Positions 19,521-28,677 of a stretch of 32,243 bases of DNA are shown piece after piece. The notes under the pieces were generated by a model. The model was not told where the DNA came from, did no database searches, and saw only the letters and a list, made by a program, of their open reading frames with translations. Origin of the DNA: Nautiliaceae bacterium (GTDB lineage: Bacteria > Campylobacterota > Campylobacteria > Campylobacterales > Nautiliaceae); the NCBI GenBank assembly GCA_027063865.1, contig JAMOQT010000057.1, positions 1 to 32,243 of the forward strand, read 5' to 3'. Numbering within the stretch: the first letter of the stretch is position 1; the number at the start of each line of letters is the position of its first letter. The translations under genes and the position numbers were made by a program.

Positions 19521-20506
19521 TGAAAGTTAGCTATAAAGATGCCGGTGTAGATATTGATGCCGGAAATACTTTGGTAGAGAGAATAAAACCGTTTGTAAAA
19601 GAGACATTTAATTCAAACGTTGTCGGTGGAATAGGCAGTTTTGCAGGGGCATTCAGAATGCCTCAGGGATATAAAAAACCCGTTTTATTAAGTGCGACTG
19701 ACGGTGTGGGAACAAAACTCAAACTTGCAATTGATGCAAAGAAATACGATACCGTCGGTATAGATTTAGTGGCAATGTGTGTAAATGATTTAATCTGTAA
19801 TTTCGGTGAGCCTTTGTTTTTCCTTGATTATTACGCAACAGGCAAGCTTGATGTTGATGCTGCGGCTGCAACGGTTAAAGGAATAGCCGAAGGCTGTAAG
19901 CAGGCCGAATGTGCGCTAATCGGCGGAGAGACTGCTGAGATGCCCGGAATGTACAGTGAAGATGATTTTGATTTGGCGGGATTTGCCGTAGGGGTTGCAG
20001 AGGAAGACGAACTTAACCCTAAAGTAAAAGAGGACGATGTTTTACTCGCATTTCCTAGCAGCGGTATTCATTCAAACGGTTATTCGCTTGTTAGAAAACT
20101 TTTTTTTGAAAAACTTAATATGAAATTTGATGACGAAATAGAAGGTAAAAAACTAATTGACATTCTTCTTACACCTACAAGAATTTATGTAAAAGAGTTT
20201 AAAAAATTCAAAAGTAAAATTAACGCGCTTGCGCACATAACTGGCGGCGGTATTGTTGAAAATCTTCCAAGAGTACTTCCTCAAGATTTAGAAGCGGTTG
20301 TTTATAAAGATAAAATTAAAACTCTTCCTATTTTTGATTTTATGAGTAAATACGTTGACGAAGCGGAAATGTTCAGAACGTTTAACATGGGTGTAGGTTT
20401 GATATTAGCGGTAGATGAGAAAAATGCTGATTTTATAATTTCTAATTCTGATGCTTACGTAATAGGTGAAATAAAAAAAGGACAAAAAGGAGTAAAACTA
20501 AAATGA
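19520..20506 (+). CDS. purM: Phosphoribosylformylglycinamidine cyclo-ligase
   Basis: MKVSYKDAGVDIDAGNTLVERIKPFVKET...LLSATDGVGTKLKLA...DLICNFGEPLFFLDYYATGKLD...GGETAEMPGMY. ATG 19520 with GGAGG preferred over 19490. Confidence 0.96.
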   Translation: MKVSYKDAGVDIDAGNTLVERIKPFVKETFNSNVVGGIGSFAGAFRMPQGYKKPVLLSATDGVGTKLKLAIDAKKYDTVGIDLVAMCVNDLICNFGEPLFFLDYYATGKLDVDAAAATVKGIAEGCKQAECALIGGETAEMPGMYSEDDFDLAGFAVGVAEEDELNPKVKEDDVLLAFPSSGIHSNGYSLVRKLFFEKLNMKFDDEIEGKKLIDILLTPTRIYVKEFKKFKSKINALAHITGGGIVENLPRVLPQDLEAVVYKDKIKTLPIFDFMSKYVDEAEMFRTFNMGVGLILAVDEKNADFIISNSDAYVIGEIKKGQKGVKLK

Positions 20507-21291
20507 ACCCCTCCCGTTTGGTCTCTAGTGTTGTTGTAAAAATAGCAAAGACAAAATTTCCTAAATTCATTCAATGTTTTATCAATAAAACCTATGTTAA
20601 GATTTTTAAAATAGAAATGGAAGATTACGAGCCTGAAAATCCTTGTGATTATCCTACGTTAAATGATCTTTTCATAAGACACAAAAAATATATTGAGTTT
20701 TATGAGGATGAAGATATTGTTGTAAGTCCGAGCGATTCTAAAATTATTGCGCACGACGATATTGAGGACGATTATGTTTATCAAATAAAAGGTAAAAAAT
20801 ATAAACTCAGCGAGTTAATTCCTTATGAAACAAAATTAAACGGCGGACATTTTATAAATTTATACCTCTCACCTAAAGATTATCACCGCTTCCATGTGCC
20901 GATTGATATGGAAATAGTAAAGGCGACATATATCCCGGGCGAATTAAAACCCGTAAAACCCGCCCAGCTTGAAAAAGAGCTTGTTTTCCCGAAAAATAAA
21001 AGAGTTGTTTTAAGATGCCGTGACAGGAAAGACAGATATTTCTATTTTGTGGCTGTCGGTGCGATGATTGTCGGAAAAATTCATTTTAATTTTGACGAAA
21101 GACTGCAAAAAGATTATGATGAAATTACAACAGTTGAATATGACAAGCCGGTTAAATTAAATAAGGGAGATGAGCTTGGAAGGTTTGAATTCGGAAGCTC
21201 AATTTTACTTTTTTTCGGTCCGGACCATTTCAAATATTTAAATCAACAGGACGATGTTGAGGTTGGTGACATATTAGGGGAAATTTATTAA
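20503..21291 (+). CDS. psd: Phosphatidylserine decarboxylase
   Basis: CDYPTLNDLFIRHKK...VVSPSDSKI...LYLSPKDYHRFHVPIDMEI...GRFEFGSSILLFF; PSD motifs including the GSS pyruvoyl site. Confidence 0.93.
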   Translation: MNPSRLVSSVVVKIAKTKFPKFIQCFINKTYVKIFKIEMEDYEPENPCDYPTLNDLFIRHKKYIEFYEDEDIVVSPSDSKIIAHDDIEDDYVYQIKGKKYKLSELIPYETKLNGGHFINLYLSPKDYHRFHVPIDMEIVKATYIPGELKPVKPAQLEKELVFPKNKRVVLRCRDRKDRYFYFVAVGAMIVGKIHFNFDERLQKDYDEITTVEYDKPVKLNKGDELGRFEFGSSILLFFGPDHFKYLNQQDDVEVGDILGEIY

Positions 21292-21292
21292 A

Positions 21293-21320
21293 TGGAGAAT
21301 TGAGAATTGAGAATTGAGAA
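21293..21320. repeat. 7-nt tandem array TGGAGAA + TTGAGAA x3
   Basis: Same units as the arrays at 3584 and 14263; overlaps the likely RBS/start of the downstream motE-like gene. Confidence 0.9.
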
Positions 21321-21867
21321 TTATAAAAAATTCATTTTTTTATTACTTTTTGCCCCAATATTGTTATTAGCAGTTGATAAACAAAAATTGCTTGACTGTT
21401 ATGAGATATTTGACCAAAAAAGGGCTGAGCTTGAAGCAGAAGCTGAAAAGCTTCTTGAAAAACAGGAAGCTTTTGAGGCTCTTAAAAACACCTATATGGC
21501 TTTAATGAAGAAAAAAGAAGAAAAGTTAAAAAAACAGCAGGCAGAGCTAAACGCCACACTTGCGAAAGTAGACAATGAAAAAAAGCAGATTGAAGAACTT
21601 ATTAAAAAAAATAAGAAAATTTTAGAAGAAATCAAAAAAGCCAAACTTGATAAAATCACCCAAAGTTATGCAAAAATGCGACCTAAAAACGCCGCAACGA
21701 TACTTGCAAATATGAAACCAAAAGACGCTCTTGAAATACTTCAAAAGCTTCAGCCTAAAATTGTTGCGAAAATTCTTGCCAAGATGGATTCAAAAAAAGC
21801 CGCAATGCTAACTCAAATGATGCAAAACGGAGAAAACAATGAAAGCGCAAATACTATTAAGCGTTAA
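21307..21867 (+). CDS. flgX: MotE/FlgX-like flagellar motor chaperone (MgtE_N-like C-terminal domain)
   Basis: Signal-peptide-like N-terminus, coiled coil, then MRPKNAATILANMKPKDALEILQKLQPKIVAKILAKMDSKKAAMLTQMM. Start TTG inferred. Confidence 0.78.
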   Translation: MRIENYKKFIFLLLFAPILLLAVDKQKLLDCYEIFDQKRAELEAEAEKLLEKQEAFEALKNTYMALMKKKEEKLKKQQAELNATLAKVDNEKKQIEELIKKNKKILEEIKKAKLDKITQSYAKMRPKNAATILANMKPKDALEILQKLQPKIVAKILAKMDSKKAAMLTQMMQNGENNESANTIKR

Positions 21868-22549
21868 CGGTGCTAAACATTTAATCGCAAAAGCTTTAAC
21901 TAAATATATAGATTTTTCAAAAAGAGTCTATATTGCATACGGCACTACAAATAATTATCTGCTATATCATCTTGGAATCGATACCGAGAAATTATATGCC
22001 GCCGGATGTAACGTAAATGGCAAATTTAACGTAACAAAAGAAAGAAATAAACCCGTTGTTTTACAAAACGGGAAAATTATAGATATATCGGATTTTGAAA
22101 TATCTGCAAACGATGTGTTTATAAAAGGTGCAAACGCCCTTTGGTATGAAGAGGGCAAAAAACACGCAGCCGTTGCTGCAGCTGACATTAACGGTGGCAC
22201 TTACGGAAATTTTTATATTAAAGCCGCCTGCAGGGGCAGTAAAATAATAATTCCCGTAGGACACGAAAAGCTTATTCCTTATTTTGTAGGAACGGATCAG
22301 AATGTAGATTATTCTACCGGAAGCAAAATTGCGATGCTCAGGTTTTTTACAGGTGAAATTTTCAGCGAAATTGAAGCGTTTAAAGTGCTTTTTGATTTAG
22401 ATGCTAAAATTATTTTAGCGGGCGGTATTGACGATTCACAAGGAAGTGTCGGGTTTTTAGTTGAAGGCAAAAGGGTAAAAGAAGCGGTTGAATTTGCGGA
22501 TAAATATAATAATTCAAACATCTTAAAAACTAGCGGTTTTCTTTATTAA
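21839..22549 (+). CDS. Conserved-looking protein of unknown function
   Basis: 236 aa ORF starting inside the flgX 3' end with RBS GGAGAA. Glycine-rich loops (YGTTNN, ADINGGTYGNFYIKAACRGSKIIIPVGHEKLIPYF, LAGGIDDSQGSVGFLVEG). Family not recognised. Confidence 0.75.
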   Translation: MKAQILLSVNGAKHLIAKALTKYIDFSKRVYIAYGTTNNYLLYHLGIDTEKLYAAGCNVNGKFNVTKERNKPVVLQNGKIIDISDFEISANDVFIKGANALWYEEGKKHAAVAAADINGGTYGNFYIKAACRGSKIIIPVGHEKLIPYFVGTDQNVDYSTGSKIAMLRFFTGEIFSEIEAFKVLFDLDAKIILAGGIDDSQGSVGFLVEGKRVKEAVEFADKYNNSNILKTSGFLY

Positions 22550-23939
22550 TTTCGATTTTAATATAATCTATATCTTTATAATACAGTACATTTCCTTTTT
22601 TAGATTTTTTTACTTTGTATAAAGCCAAATCGGCATTGGCAAATCTTTTTTGAATATCCAAATTCGGATTGTCACAGCATCCTGCGCTGAGTGAAAGTTT
22701 TTTTGTTAATGTTTTGTCAAACTTTTTTTGAATTTCCTGTAAATGTCTGTTTATTGTTTCAATAATGTTGATTATCTGTTTTTTGTTTTTGTTTGTACAG
22801 ATTAAAAACTCATCCCCTCCCCATCTTCCGATAATGTCGTTTTTAAAATATTTCTTAAGAAGCCATGCAAATTCTTTTAAAATTTCATCACCTTTTTCAT
22901 GTCCAAAATTATCGTTTATGTATTTAAAATTATCAAGGTCTACAATTAAAAAGTGTTGGCATAGGGATTTTTCAAGTGCTTTTTCAAATCCCCGTCTGTT
23001 GTATACACCCGTAAGTTTATCGGTGGTCGCTTTTTTACTGTATTCTTCAAGTACTTTTTCAACGAAAATTATTTTTTTTCTATAATGAGTAAAAAATATA
23101 AAATAGAAAAATACAATTAAAATCAAGTAAATAATTATTACTGTCCAGATAAAAGGTTTTAGCGCTTTTATAACTTCTTTGTTTATATCGTTTGAGAGCT
23201 TTTCGATTTTGCTGTATTTAATTCCGAATCCGAAGAAAATATTTAAGGGTTTAAATCTCTTAAAAAAATAAAATTCGTCTTTTTTAAATTCTCCGGTTAT
23301 TTTTTTATCGTTTTGATAAATGATGATTCCCGGTATGCTTTTAAGCATTGAAAGTATGTTTTTATTTATATCACTTTTGTTTATATTCTCAATATTAAAC
23401 TCGGTTTCTATTATAAGATGATATGCCGGGGAGTATTTTATTAAATAAAATTTACTCTCTTTTCTTACGGTGCATTTCCCGTAATTTTCAAAAGGGTTGC
23501 ATATTTTTTTGTAATCGAATCTTTTCCCTATATTTTCAGGGTTTTTGGAAATAATGATTTTATTATTTTTAATAATGTCTATATCTTCATCGTAAAAATT
23601 GTATATGTATTTAAAAAGAAACGGTTTATAATTTTTGAAATTAAGCTTTTCAAGCATTTTTAATAAAATAATAAGTTTATCGGTATCGTTTTCAATTAAT
23701 CTTTCTTGGTTTTTGATTTTGTTTGTTAAGAGACTTTTGTAATATTTATTTAATACGTTTTTTATTAAGTATAGTCTGTTATATATATTTTCATTGATTA
23801 CAAAATTATATTGATACGAAGATGTTATCGACATAGCCGTTTTGGATTCTATCTTGTATGTCCAGATATTTAAAATGATAACGGATATTATAAAAAGAGT
23901 AAAAGTTGCTAAAGTATAAAAATATATTTTTTTTACCAT
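22530..23939 (-). CDS. Membrane-anchored diguanylate cyclase (GGDEF)
   Basis: Two TM segments around an extracytoplasmic sensor region, then TGVYNRRGFEKAL...VDLDNFKYINDNFGHEKGDEIL...GRWGGDEFLI...LSAGCCDN...ADLALYKVKKSKKGNVLYY. Confidence 0.92.
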   Translation of the reverse strand: MVKKIYFYTLATFTLFIISVIILNIWTYKIESKTAMSITSSYQYNFVINENIYNRLYLIKNVLNKYYKSLLTNKIKNQERLIENDTDKLIILLKMLEKLNFKNYKPFLFKYIYNFYDEDIDIIKNNKIIISKNPENIGKRFDYKKICNPFENYGKCTVRKESKFYLIKYSPAYHLIIETEFNIENINKSDINKNILSMLKSIPGIIIYQNDKKITGEFKKDEFYFFKRFKPLNIFFGFGIKYSKIEKLSNDINKEVIKALKPFIWTVIIIYLILIVFFYFIFFTHYRKKIIFVEKVLEEYSKKATTDKLTGVYNRRGFEKALEKSLCQHFLIVDLDNFKYINDNFGHEKGDEILKEFAWLLKKYFKNDIIGRWGGDEFLICTNKNKKQIINIIETINRHLQEIQKKFDKTLTKKLSLSAGCCDNPNLDIQKRFANADLALYKVKKSKKGNVLYYKDIDYIKIEINKENR

Positions 23940-24889
23940 ACAATATCTTTTACGTATTGTTTAATAAACCATTCAGGCAGTTTGAAGTCTATTTCCTTAG
24001 CCCGTTTGGCATTTATAAAATAGACTGCTTTAGGAGCGTTTATAATTTTAGGTTTTGGGTTTTTCGGATAATTCAATACGATTTTCCCGAGACTTTTTCC
24101 CATTTCAAAAAAATCTACGCCCCCAAATCCTAAAAAGCCCATTTTTGTAAGGACTAAATTGACACTTATGTCTGGTTTTTTGATATTTTTTAAATAGATG
24201 TCTTTAAGTTTGTAAAAAGGTGTTTTTTTATGATTGGTTTTTAAAGACATAGTAAAAGGCATAAAAAGTGTAAATTCGTTGTTGTTATTTATTTCTTTTG
24301 TTTTTTGTTTTAATTCGTTAATGTTTTTACATTCAATAAAAATAAGTTTTTTTTCAAATTCGGTGTTTTTCAGTTCCGTTAAAATTTGGTTTTTAACAAT
24401 TTCTCCCACTCCTTTGCTGTAAAAAAGGGCTATTTTATTTACCGGTTTTATTTTATTGAATGTGGTTAAAATTTCTTTTATATGGAGTTTTTCATAAACC
24501 CCTGAAAAAAGATTTTTGTTTAAATGATATTTTTTTTCATAAATGCTAAACGGGATGTTAATTCCTGAGAAAAAGATTTGTTTTCCTTTTTTGGAAGCCG
24601 GGATTCCGACTAGTTTAAAAGCCGCATCGTCAAATGTTACAATATAATCATATTTGTTTATGTTTTTTAAAATATTTTCAGCTTTTTGATGTAATTCATC
24701 TTTTGTGGCTACTCTTGCGTTTAAAAAACAGATATCAAAATCATCTGCCGAATATTTTTCATACATTTTTGATAAAAAGCCGTTTAACTGAGGCATGCCG
24801 CATTGGTCTTTTTCATCATAGGAATTGACAACTAAAATTTTTGCAAATGAAAACACTATTATAAGATATAAACTAAATATTATTCTCAT
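23933..24889 (-). CDS. ABC-type periplasmic substrate-binding-like protein paired with the GGDEF protein
   Basis: Signal-peptide-like N-terminus, ILVVNSYDEKDQCGMPQLNGF..., GKQIFFSGINIPFSIYEK..., INEL...INAPKAVYFINAKRAKEIDFKLPEWF; resembles ABC_sub_bind-type proteins. Overlaps the GGDEF start by 7 nt. Confidence 0.72.
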   Translation of the reverse strand: MRIIFSLYLIIVFSFAKILVVNSYDEKDQCGMPQLNGFLSKMYEKYSADDFDICFLNARVATKDELHQKAENILKNINKYDYIVTFDDAAFKLVGIPASKKGKQIFFSGINIPFSIYEKKYHLNKNLFSGVYEKLHIKEILTTFNKIKPVNKIALFYSKGVGEIVKNQILTELKNTEFEKKLIFIECKNINELKQKTKEINNNNEFTLFMPFTMSLKTNHKKTPFYKLKDIYLKNIKKPDISVNLVLTKMGFLGFGGVDFFEMGKSLGKIVLNYPKNPKPKIINAPKAVYFINAKRAKEIDFKLPEWFIKQYVKDIVW

Positions 24890-24930
24890 TCATTATGCCT
24901 TTTTTTCAAATTATAACAAAAAAAGTGCAA

Positions 24931-24938
24931 GGGGGGGG
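24931..24938. repeat. Poly-G tract (G8)
   Basis: Read directly: GTGCAAGGGGGGGGTGGC. Confidence 0.95.
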
Positions 24939-24954
24939 TGGCTATTCTTCACTC

Positions 24955-24979
24955 CAAAATAAATGTTACATTTATTTTG
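24955..24979. promoter_or_regulatory. Perfect palindrome CAAAATAAATGT-T-ACATTTATTTTG
   Basis: 12-bp arms around one central T; upstream of TATAAT (24998-25003) and the DUF507 start. Confidence 0.75.
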
Positions 24980-25021
24980 AGCATTGGTATTATTTGGTAT
25001 AATTCTGAAAAAAGGTTGAGT

Positions 25022-25579
25022 ATGCTTATAAAAGAAGCCCAAGTACCTTTTCTTGCCAGAAAAATAAGCGTTGATTTATTAAACAGCGGATACATAACTT
25101 TTCCTAAAAGTATGGATGCAGCTACAAAAGAGATTGAAGAAATTATAGAAGATGACGTGGCATGGGAGAGGGAGATAGAAAACAAAGCAAGAGAAATTTT
25201 AGCCCAGCAGGAAGAAGAAAATGAATTTTTATTTTACGACGTGGATAGACGCGAAGTTTTTAAATTAATTAAAAACAAAGTTGCCGAAGAAGAGGGGTTT
25301 AATTTAAGAAGAGATGAAAGAATTGACGATTTGGCGCATTTTTTGGTTAAAGAACTTTGGGATAAAGAATTAATTGATTATGATGTAAGAGACGGAAAAA
25401 TTAAAAATATAATTTTTAAATCGATTATGGAATTTTTACACAGGGAAATAGAAGCAAGAGATGAAGTTTATAAGAAAATAGAAAATTATAAAAGACCTTT
25501 GGTTCCGGGCAGCGAAGAGTTTGAACTGGTGTTTCAAAGACTATACGAACAGGAACTTAGAAAAAGAGGGCTTATTTAA
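25022..25579 (+). CDS. DUF507 family protein
   Basis: MLIKEAQVPFLARKISVDLLNSGYI...RRDERIDDLAHFLVKELWDKELIDYDVRD; precedes carA. ATG 25022 preferred over 24938. Confidence 0.85.
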   Translation: MLIKEAQVPFLARKISVDLLNSGYITFPKSMDAATKEIEEIIEDDVAWEREIENKAREILAQQEEENEFLFYDVDRREVFKLIKNKVAEEEGFNLRRDERIDDLAHFLVKELWDKELIDYDVRDGKIKNIIFKSIMEFLHREIEARDEVYKKIENYKRPLVPGSEEFELVFQRLYEQELRKRGLI

Positions 25580-25606
25580 GTGAAAAGTATAAAGTGAAAA
25601 GTTTTA
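25579..25606. repeat. 7-nt-register array AGTGAAA AGTATAA AGTGAAA AGTTTTA
   Basis: Four heptamers in one register in the DUF507-carA gap. Confidence 0.7.
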
Positions 25607-25616
25607 AGGGGAAATT

Positions 25617-26738
25617 ATGAAAATTAGCATTTTACTTGAGAACGGAATGTTTTTTGAGGCTAAAGGTTTCGGAGCCGGCGGTACGGCTGTGGGTGAGATT
25701 GTATTTAACACTTCAATGACGGGATATCAGGAGATTATTACGGACCCCAGTTATGCCGGGCAGTTTGTGGTATTTACAATGCCTGAAATTGGAAATGTGG
25801 GCGTAAATGCAGATGACATGGAAAGCAAACGTGCATGGCTTAAAGGTGTAATAGTCAGAGAATATGTAGAAAATTATTCAAATTTCAGAGGTGAAAAGTC
25901 TTTAGGAGAATTTTTAAAACAGCAAGGGGTGCTTGGTATTTGTGAAATTGATACAAGATATCTTACAAAAACAATAAGAAAACAGGGCGCTATGATGATG
26001 ATAGCATCAAGTGAAATCCATGATAAAAACGAGCTTAAAAAAATACTTGATTCTACCCCTTCTATTCAGGAAATAGATTACATTAAAGAAGTTACGACAG
26101 ATAAAGAATATATCCATCCATACGGTGCGTGGAACGATTTGGAATTTAAATATAATCCTAAAAAAACTGACAAAAGAATTATAGTTTATGATTTTGGTGT
26201 AAAGAGAAATATTCTTAACGAACTAACCGAAGCCGGAATGGAATGTGTTGTGGTTCCGGCTTCAACTCCTGTTGAAGATGTGATTAAAAGATATCAAAAC
26301 GGTGAAATTCAGGGAGTGTTTTTAAGCAACGGACCCGGCGATCCTCTTATTTTAAAAGATGTCCATGAAAAAATCAAAAAACTGCTTGAGGCAAAAGTTC
26401 CGATGTTTGGAATATGTCTTGGACATCAGCTTTTAAGCATTGCGCACGGATATCCGACATTCAAACTTAAATTCGGACACCACGGAGGAAACCATCCAGT
26501 TAAAAACTTTATAGGGAAATACCCTGAAGTGGAAATTACGGCTCAAAACCACAACTACAATGTCCCAAAAGAAATAGAAGAAATTGCAGAAGTTACACAC
26601 AAAAACCTTTTTGACGGCACAATCGAAGGCGTTAAATATAAAAACGAAAAAGTCTTTTCAGTCCAGCATCACCCTGAAGCAAGTCCTGGACCTAGGGATG
26701 CGAAATATATTTTTAAACAGTTTTACGAAATGATTTAA
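25617..26738 (+). CDS. carA: Carbamoyl-phosphate synthase small subunit
   Basis: LENGMFFEAKGFGAGGTAVGEIVFNTSMTGYQEIITDPSYAGQ...GICLGHQLLSIAHG...SVQHHPEASPGP. Confidence 0.97.
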   Translation: MKISILLENGMFFEAKGFGAGGTAVGEIVFNTSMTGYQEIITDPSYAGQFVVFTMPEIGNVGVNADDMESKRAWLKGVIVREYVENYSNFRGEKSLGEFLKQQGVLGICEIDTRYLTKTIRKQGAMMMIASSEIHDKNELKKILDSTPSIQEIDYIKEVTTDKEYIHPYGAWNDLEFKYNPKKTDKRIIVYDFGVKRNILNELTEAGMECVVVPASTPVEDVIKRYQNGEIQGVFLSNGPGDPLILKDVHEKIKKLLEAKVPMFGICLGHQLLSIAHGYPTFKLKFGHHGGNHPVKNFIGKYPEVEITAQNHNYNVPKEIEEIAEVTHKNLFDGTIEGVKYKNEKVFSVQHHPEASPGPRDAKYIFKQFYEMI

Positions 26739-26739
26739 A

Positions 26740-26919
26740 ATGAAGTTTGAAATTCTGAGCAAAATTATGTTTGGAATTTTCGAACTTTTTATTCTTTTTA
26801 TCGCAATTTTCATACTCATAAATACGTTTATATCAAATCCTCTCGTTTCTACCGTTTTGTTTTTCTTTTTGATATATTTTGCATATTATATGGCTGTGAA
26901 ATATTTTATGGAGGAATGA
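26740..26919 (+). CDS. Small membrane protein (59 aa), hypothetical
   Basis: MKFEILSKIMFGIFELFILFIAIFILINTFISNPLVSTVLFFFLIYFAYYMAVKYFMEE*, directly after carA; below the ORF-track cut-off. Confidence 0.5.
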   Translation: MKFEILSKIMFGIFELFILFIAIFILINTFISNPLVSTVLFFFLIYFAYYMAVKYFMEE

Positions 26920-26926
26920 TGCCAAT

Positions 26927-26962
26927 CCCCAAAATATATCAAACATTTATTTTGGGGGGGGG
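26927..26962. other. Inverted repeat CCCCAAAATA-N11-TATTTTGGGG running into a G9 tract, between convergent genes
   Basis: 10-bp perfect arms; G9 at 26954-26962. Lies between the 59-aa ORF and uppP (convergent). Confidence 0.85.
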
Positions 26963-26981
26963 AGAAAAAAAGGTATTGATA

Positions 26982-27767
26982 TTATTTGGAAATAATCCCC
27001 TGATTAATTAAATAAAGTAAAATTACCCCGACTATTATCCTGTAAATCCCAAAAGCGTTAAGCGTGTATTTTTGGACGTATTTTAAAAACAGTTTAACAG
27101 CAATGTAGCTTGCTAAGAAACTGACAATAAATCCAACGGATAAAATGATTAAGTTTTGATCTTTAAAGGATGAAATGTTTTTTACAAATTCATATCCGCT
27201 TGCGGCAAACATTGTGGGAATTGCAAGTAAAAAGCTAAAATCCGCAGCAGTTTTTCTGCTAAGCCCGCTTAGCATTCCCCCCACAATCGTAGCCCCGCTT
27301 CTGCTAGTTCCCGGAACCAGCGCAAAAACCTGAAAAAATCCTATTATTAAAGCTTGTTTGAGACTTACTTTTTCTACGTCACTAACTTTTACTTTTTCCT
27401 CAGAATAAATTTTTTCAACTATAAAAAATACAATTCCTCCTACGATAAACATCCAAGCCGCAGTCTGAACGGTAAAAAGTTCTTTTATCTGATATCTAAG
27501 TAAGAAACCTGTTACAGCTAAAGGAAAAAATGCTAAAGTTACTTTTTTCCATAGATTTATTTCTTTGAAATTTATTTTATCAAGATATATCCATACAATT
27601 GCAAGAGTGGCCCCTAGCTGTATAATTACTTCAAACGCTACATTTTGCATCGTTTGTTTAAGTCCTAAAAGGGTAGATACTATTATCATATGTGCGGTTG
27701 ATGAAATAGGTAAAAATTCGGTAATCCCTTCAACTATTCCAAGAACAATACTTTCAAATATACTCAT
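26982..27767 (-). CDS. uppP: Undecaprenyl-diphosphatase
   Basis: [20 protein letters not shown] and [35 protein letters not shown]. Confidence 0.95.
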   Translation of the reverse strand: MSIFESIVLGIVEGITEFLPISSTAHMIIVSTLLGLKQTMQNVAFEVIIQLGATLAIVWIYLDKINFKEINLWKKVTLAFFPLAVTGFLLRYQIKELFTVQTAAWMFIVGGIVFFIVEKIYSEEKVKVSDVEKVSLKQALIIGFFQVFALVPGTSRSGATIVGGMLSGLSRKTAADFSFLLAIPTMFAASGYEFVKNISSFKDQNLIILSVGFIVSFLASYIAVKLFLKYVQKYTLNAFGIYRIIVGVILLYLINQGIISK

Positions 27768-28582
27768 TATTTCTCCTCTAACAGTCTGTTGAATACTTTA
27801 AGTGTCATTTTAACATCTTCCAAAGCGTCATGGTAATTTGCGCTTTGTTTACCGAAGAAAAACGCCACACACTCTTCAAGACGCGGCATTTTTTTCTTTT
27901 CCAGCACTACGACATCCGCCGAATAATACATAGTGTCGAATATCGGAATATCTAAAACATTCGGGAAATGCTCTGCCCTTTCAAGCTCTCTTTTTAGCAC
28001 TCCGAAATCGTATAAAACGTTATGACCGACAACCATGTCCAATCCGTCAAAAATTTTAAGAATTTCATCTTTTTTTTCTTTAAAAGTCGGCTTGTTTTGT
28101 AAATCCTCCTGTTTTATTTTGTGGACTTCATAAGCTTCTTCGCTGATTTTTGCCTCAGGATTTAAAAAATCGTATATTTCTTTTGTAGTTTTTGTTTGCA
28201 TATCCTGAATTACCACCGCATAAGAGATGATATAACCGTAAATATCGGTAGTTTCCGTATCGAACACTCCGATTTTTTGAATTTTATTTTCCTGCGGGAC
28301 ATTAGATAAATCGTTAATGTAATATTTTAAAAACTCTTTTGTCGAAAAAACTTTTTGTCTTTTTATCGGTTTAAATCGTTCAAGTTTCCCTTCTTCTTCT
28401 AAGACTATCGAAATTAGATAATCGTTGTAATTTCTAAAAACAATATTTTCTTTTATATCTTCATTCAGGCATTTAAGAAGGTATGATTTGTCGTTTTTAA
28501 GTTTTTCTTTTGCATATTCCCTCGTTTTTTTGTTAAAAACCGTAGCAAGTCTTAATGTCTCAATCTTTTGAGGTAAATTCAA
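27767..28582 (-). CDS. DnaQ-like DEDDh 3'-5' exonuclease
   Basis: [21 protein letters not shown]...[17 protein letters not shown]...[16 protein letters not shown]; DEDDh motifs. Confidence 0.87.
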   Translation of the reverse strand: MNLPQKIETLRLATVFNKKTREYAKEKLKNDKSYLLKCLNEDIKENIVFRNYNDYLISIVLEEEGKLERFKPIKRQKVFSTKEFLKYYINDLSNVPQENKIQKIGVFDTETTDIYGYIISYAVVIQDMQTKTTKEIYDFLNPEAKISEEAYEVHKIKQEDLQNKPTFKEKKDEILKIFDGLDMVVGHNVLYDFGVLKRELERAEHFPNVLDIPIFDTMYYSADVVVLEKKKMPRLEECVAFFFGKQSANYHDALEDVKMTLKVFNRLLEEK

Positions 28583-28612
28583 ATCAAACCTTTTTAACGG
28601 AATTATACATTA

Positions 28613-28643
<31 letters not shown>

Positions 28644-28677
28644 ATTAAGATATAATTACATATAAAAAAGGTACCGT

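Noticed and set aside
24931-26962. Interpretation of DUF507-carA-orf as a transposon bounded by the poly-G/inverted-repeat sites
   Set aside because: No transposase, no target-site duplication seen, and DUF507-carA adjacency is expected in this lineage; kept only as a repeat observation.
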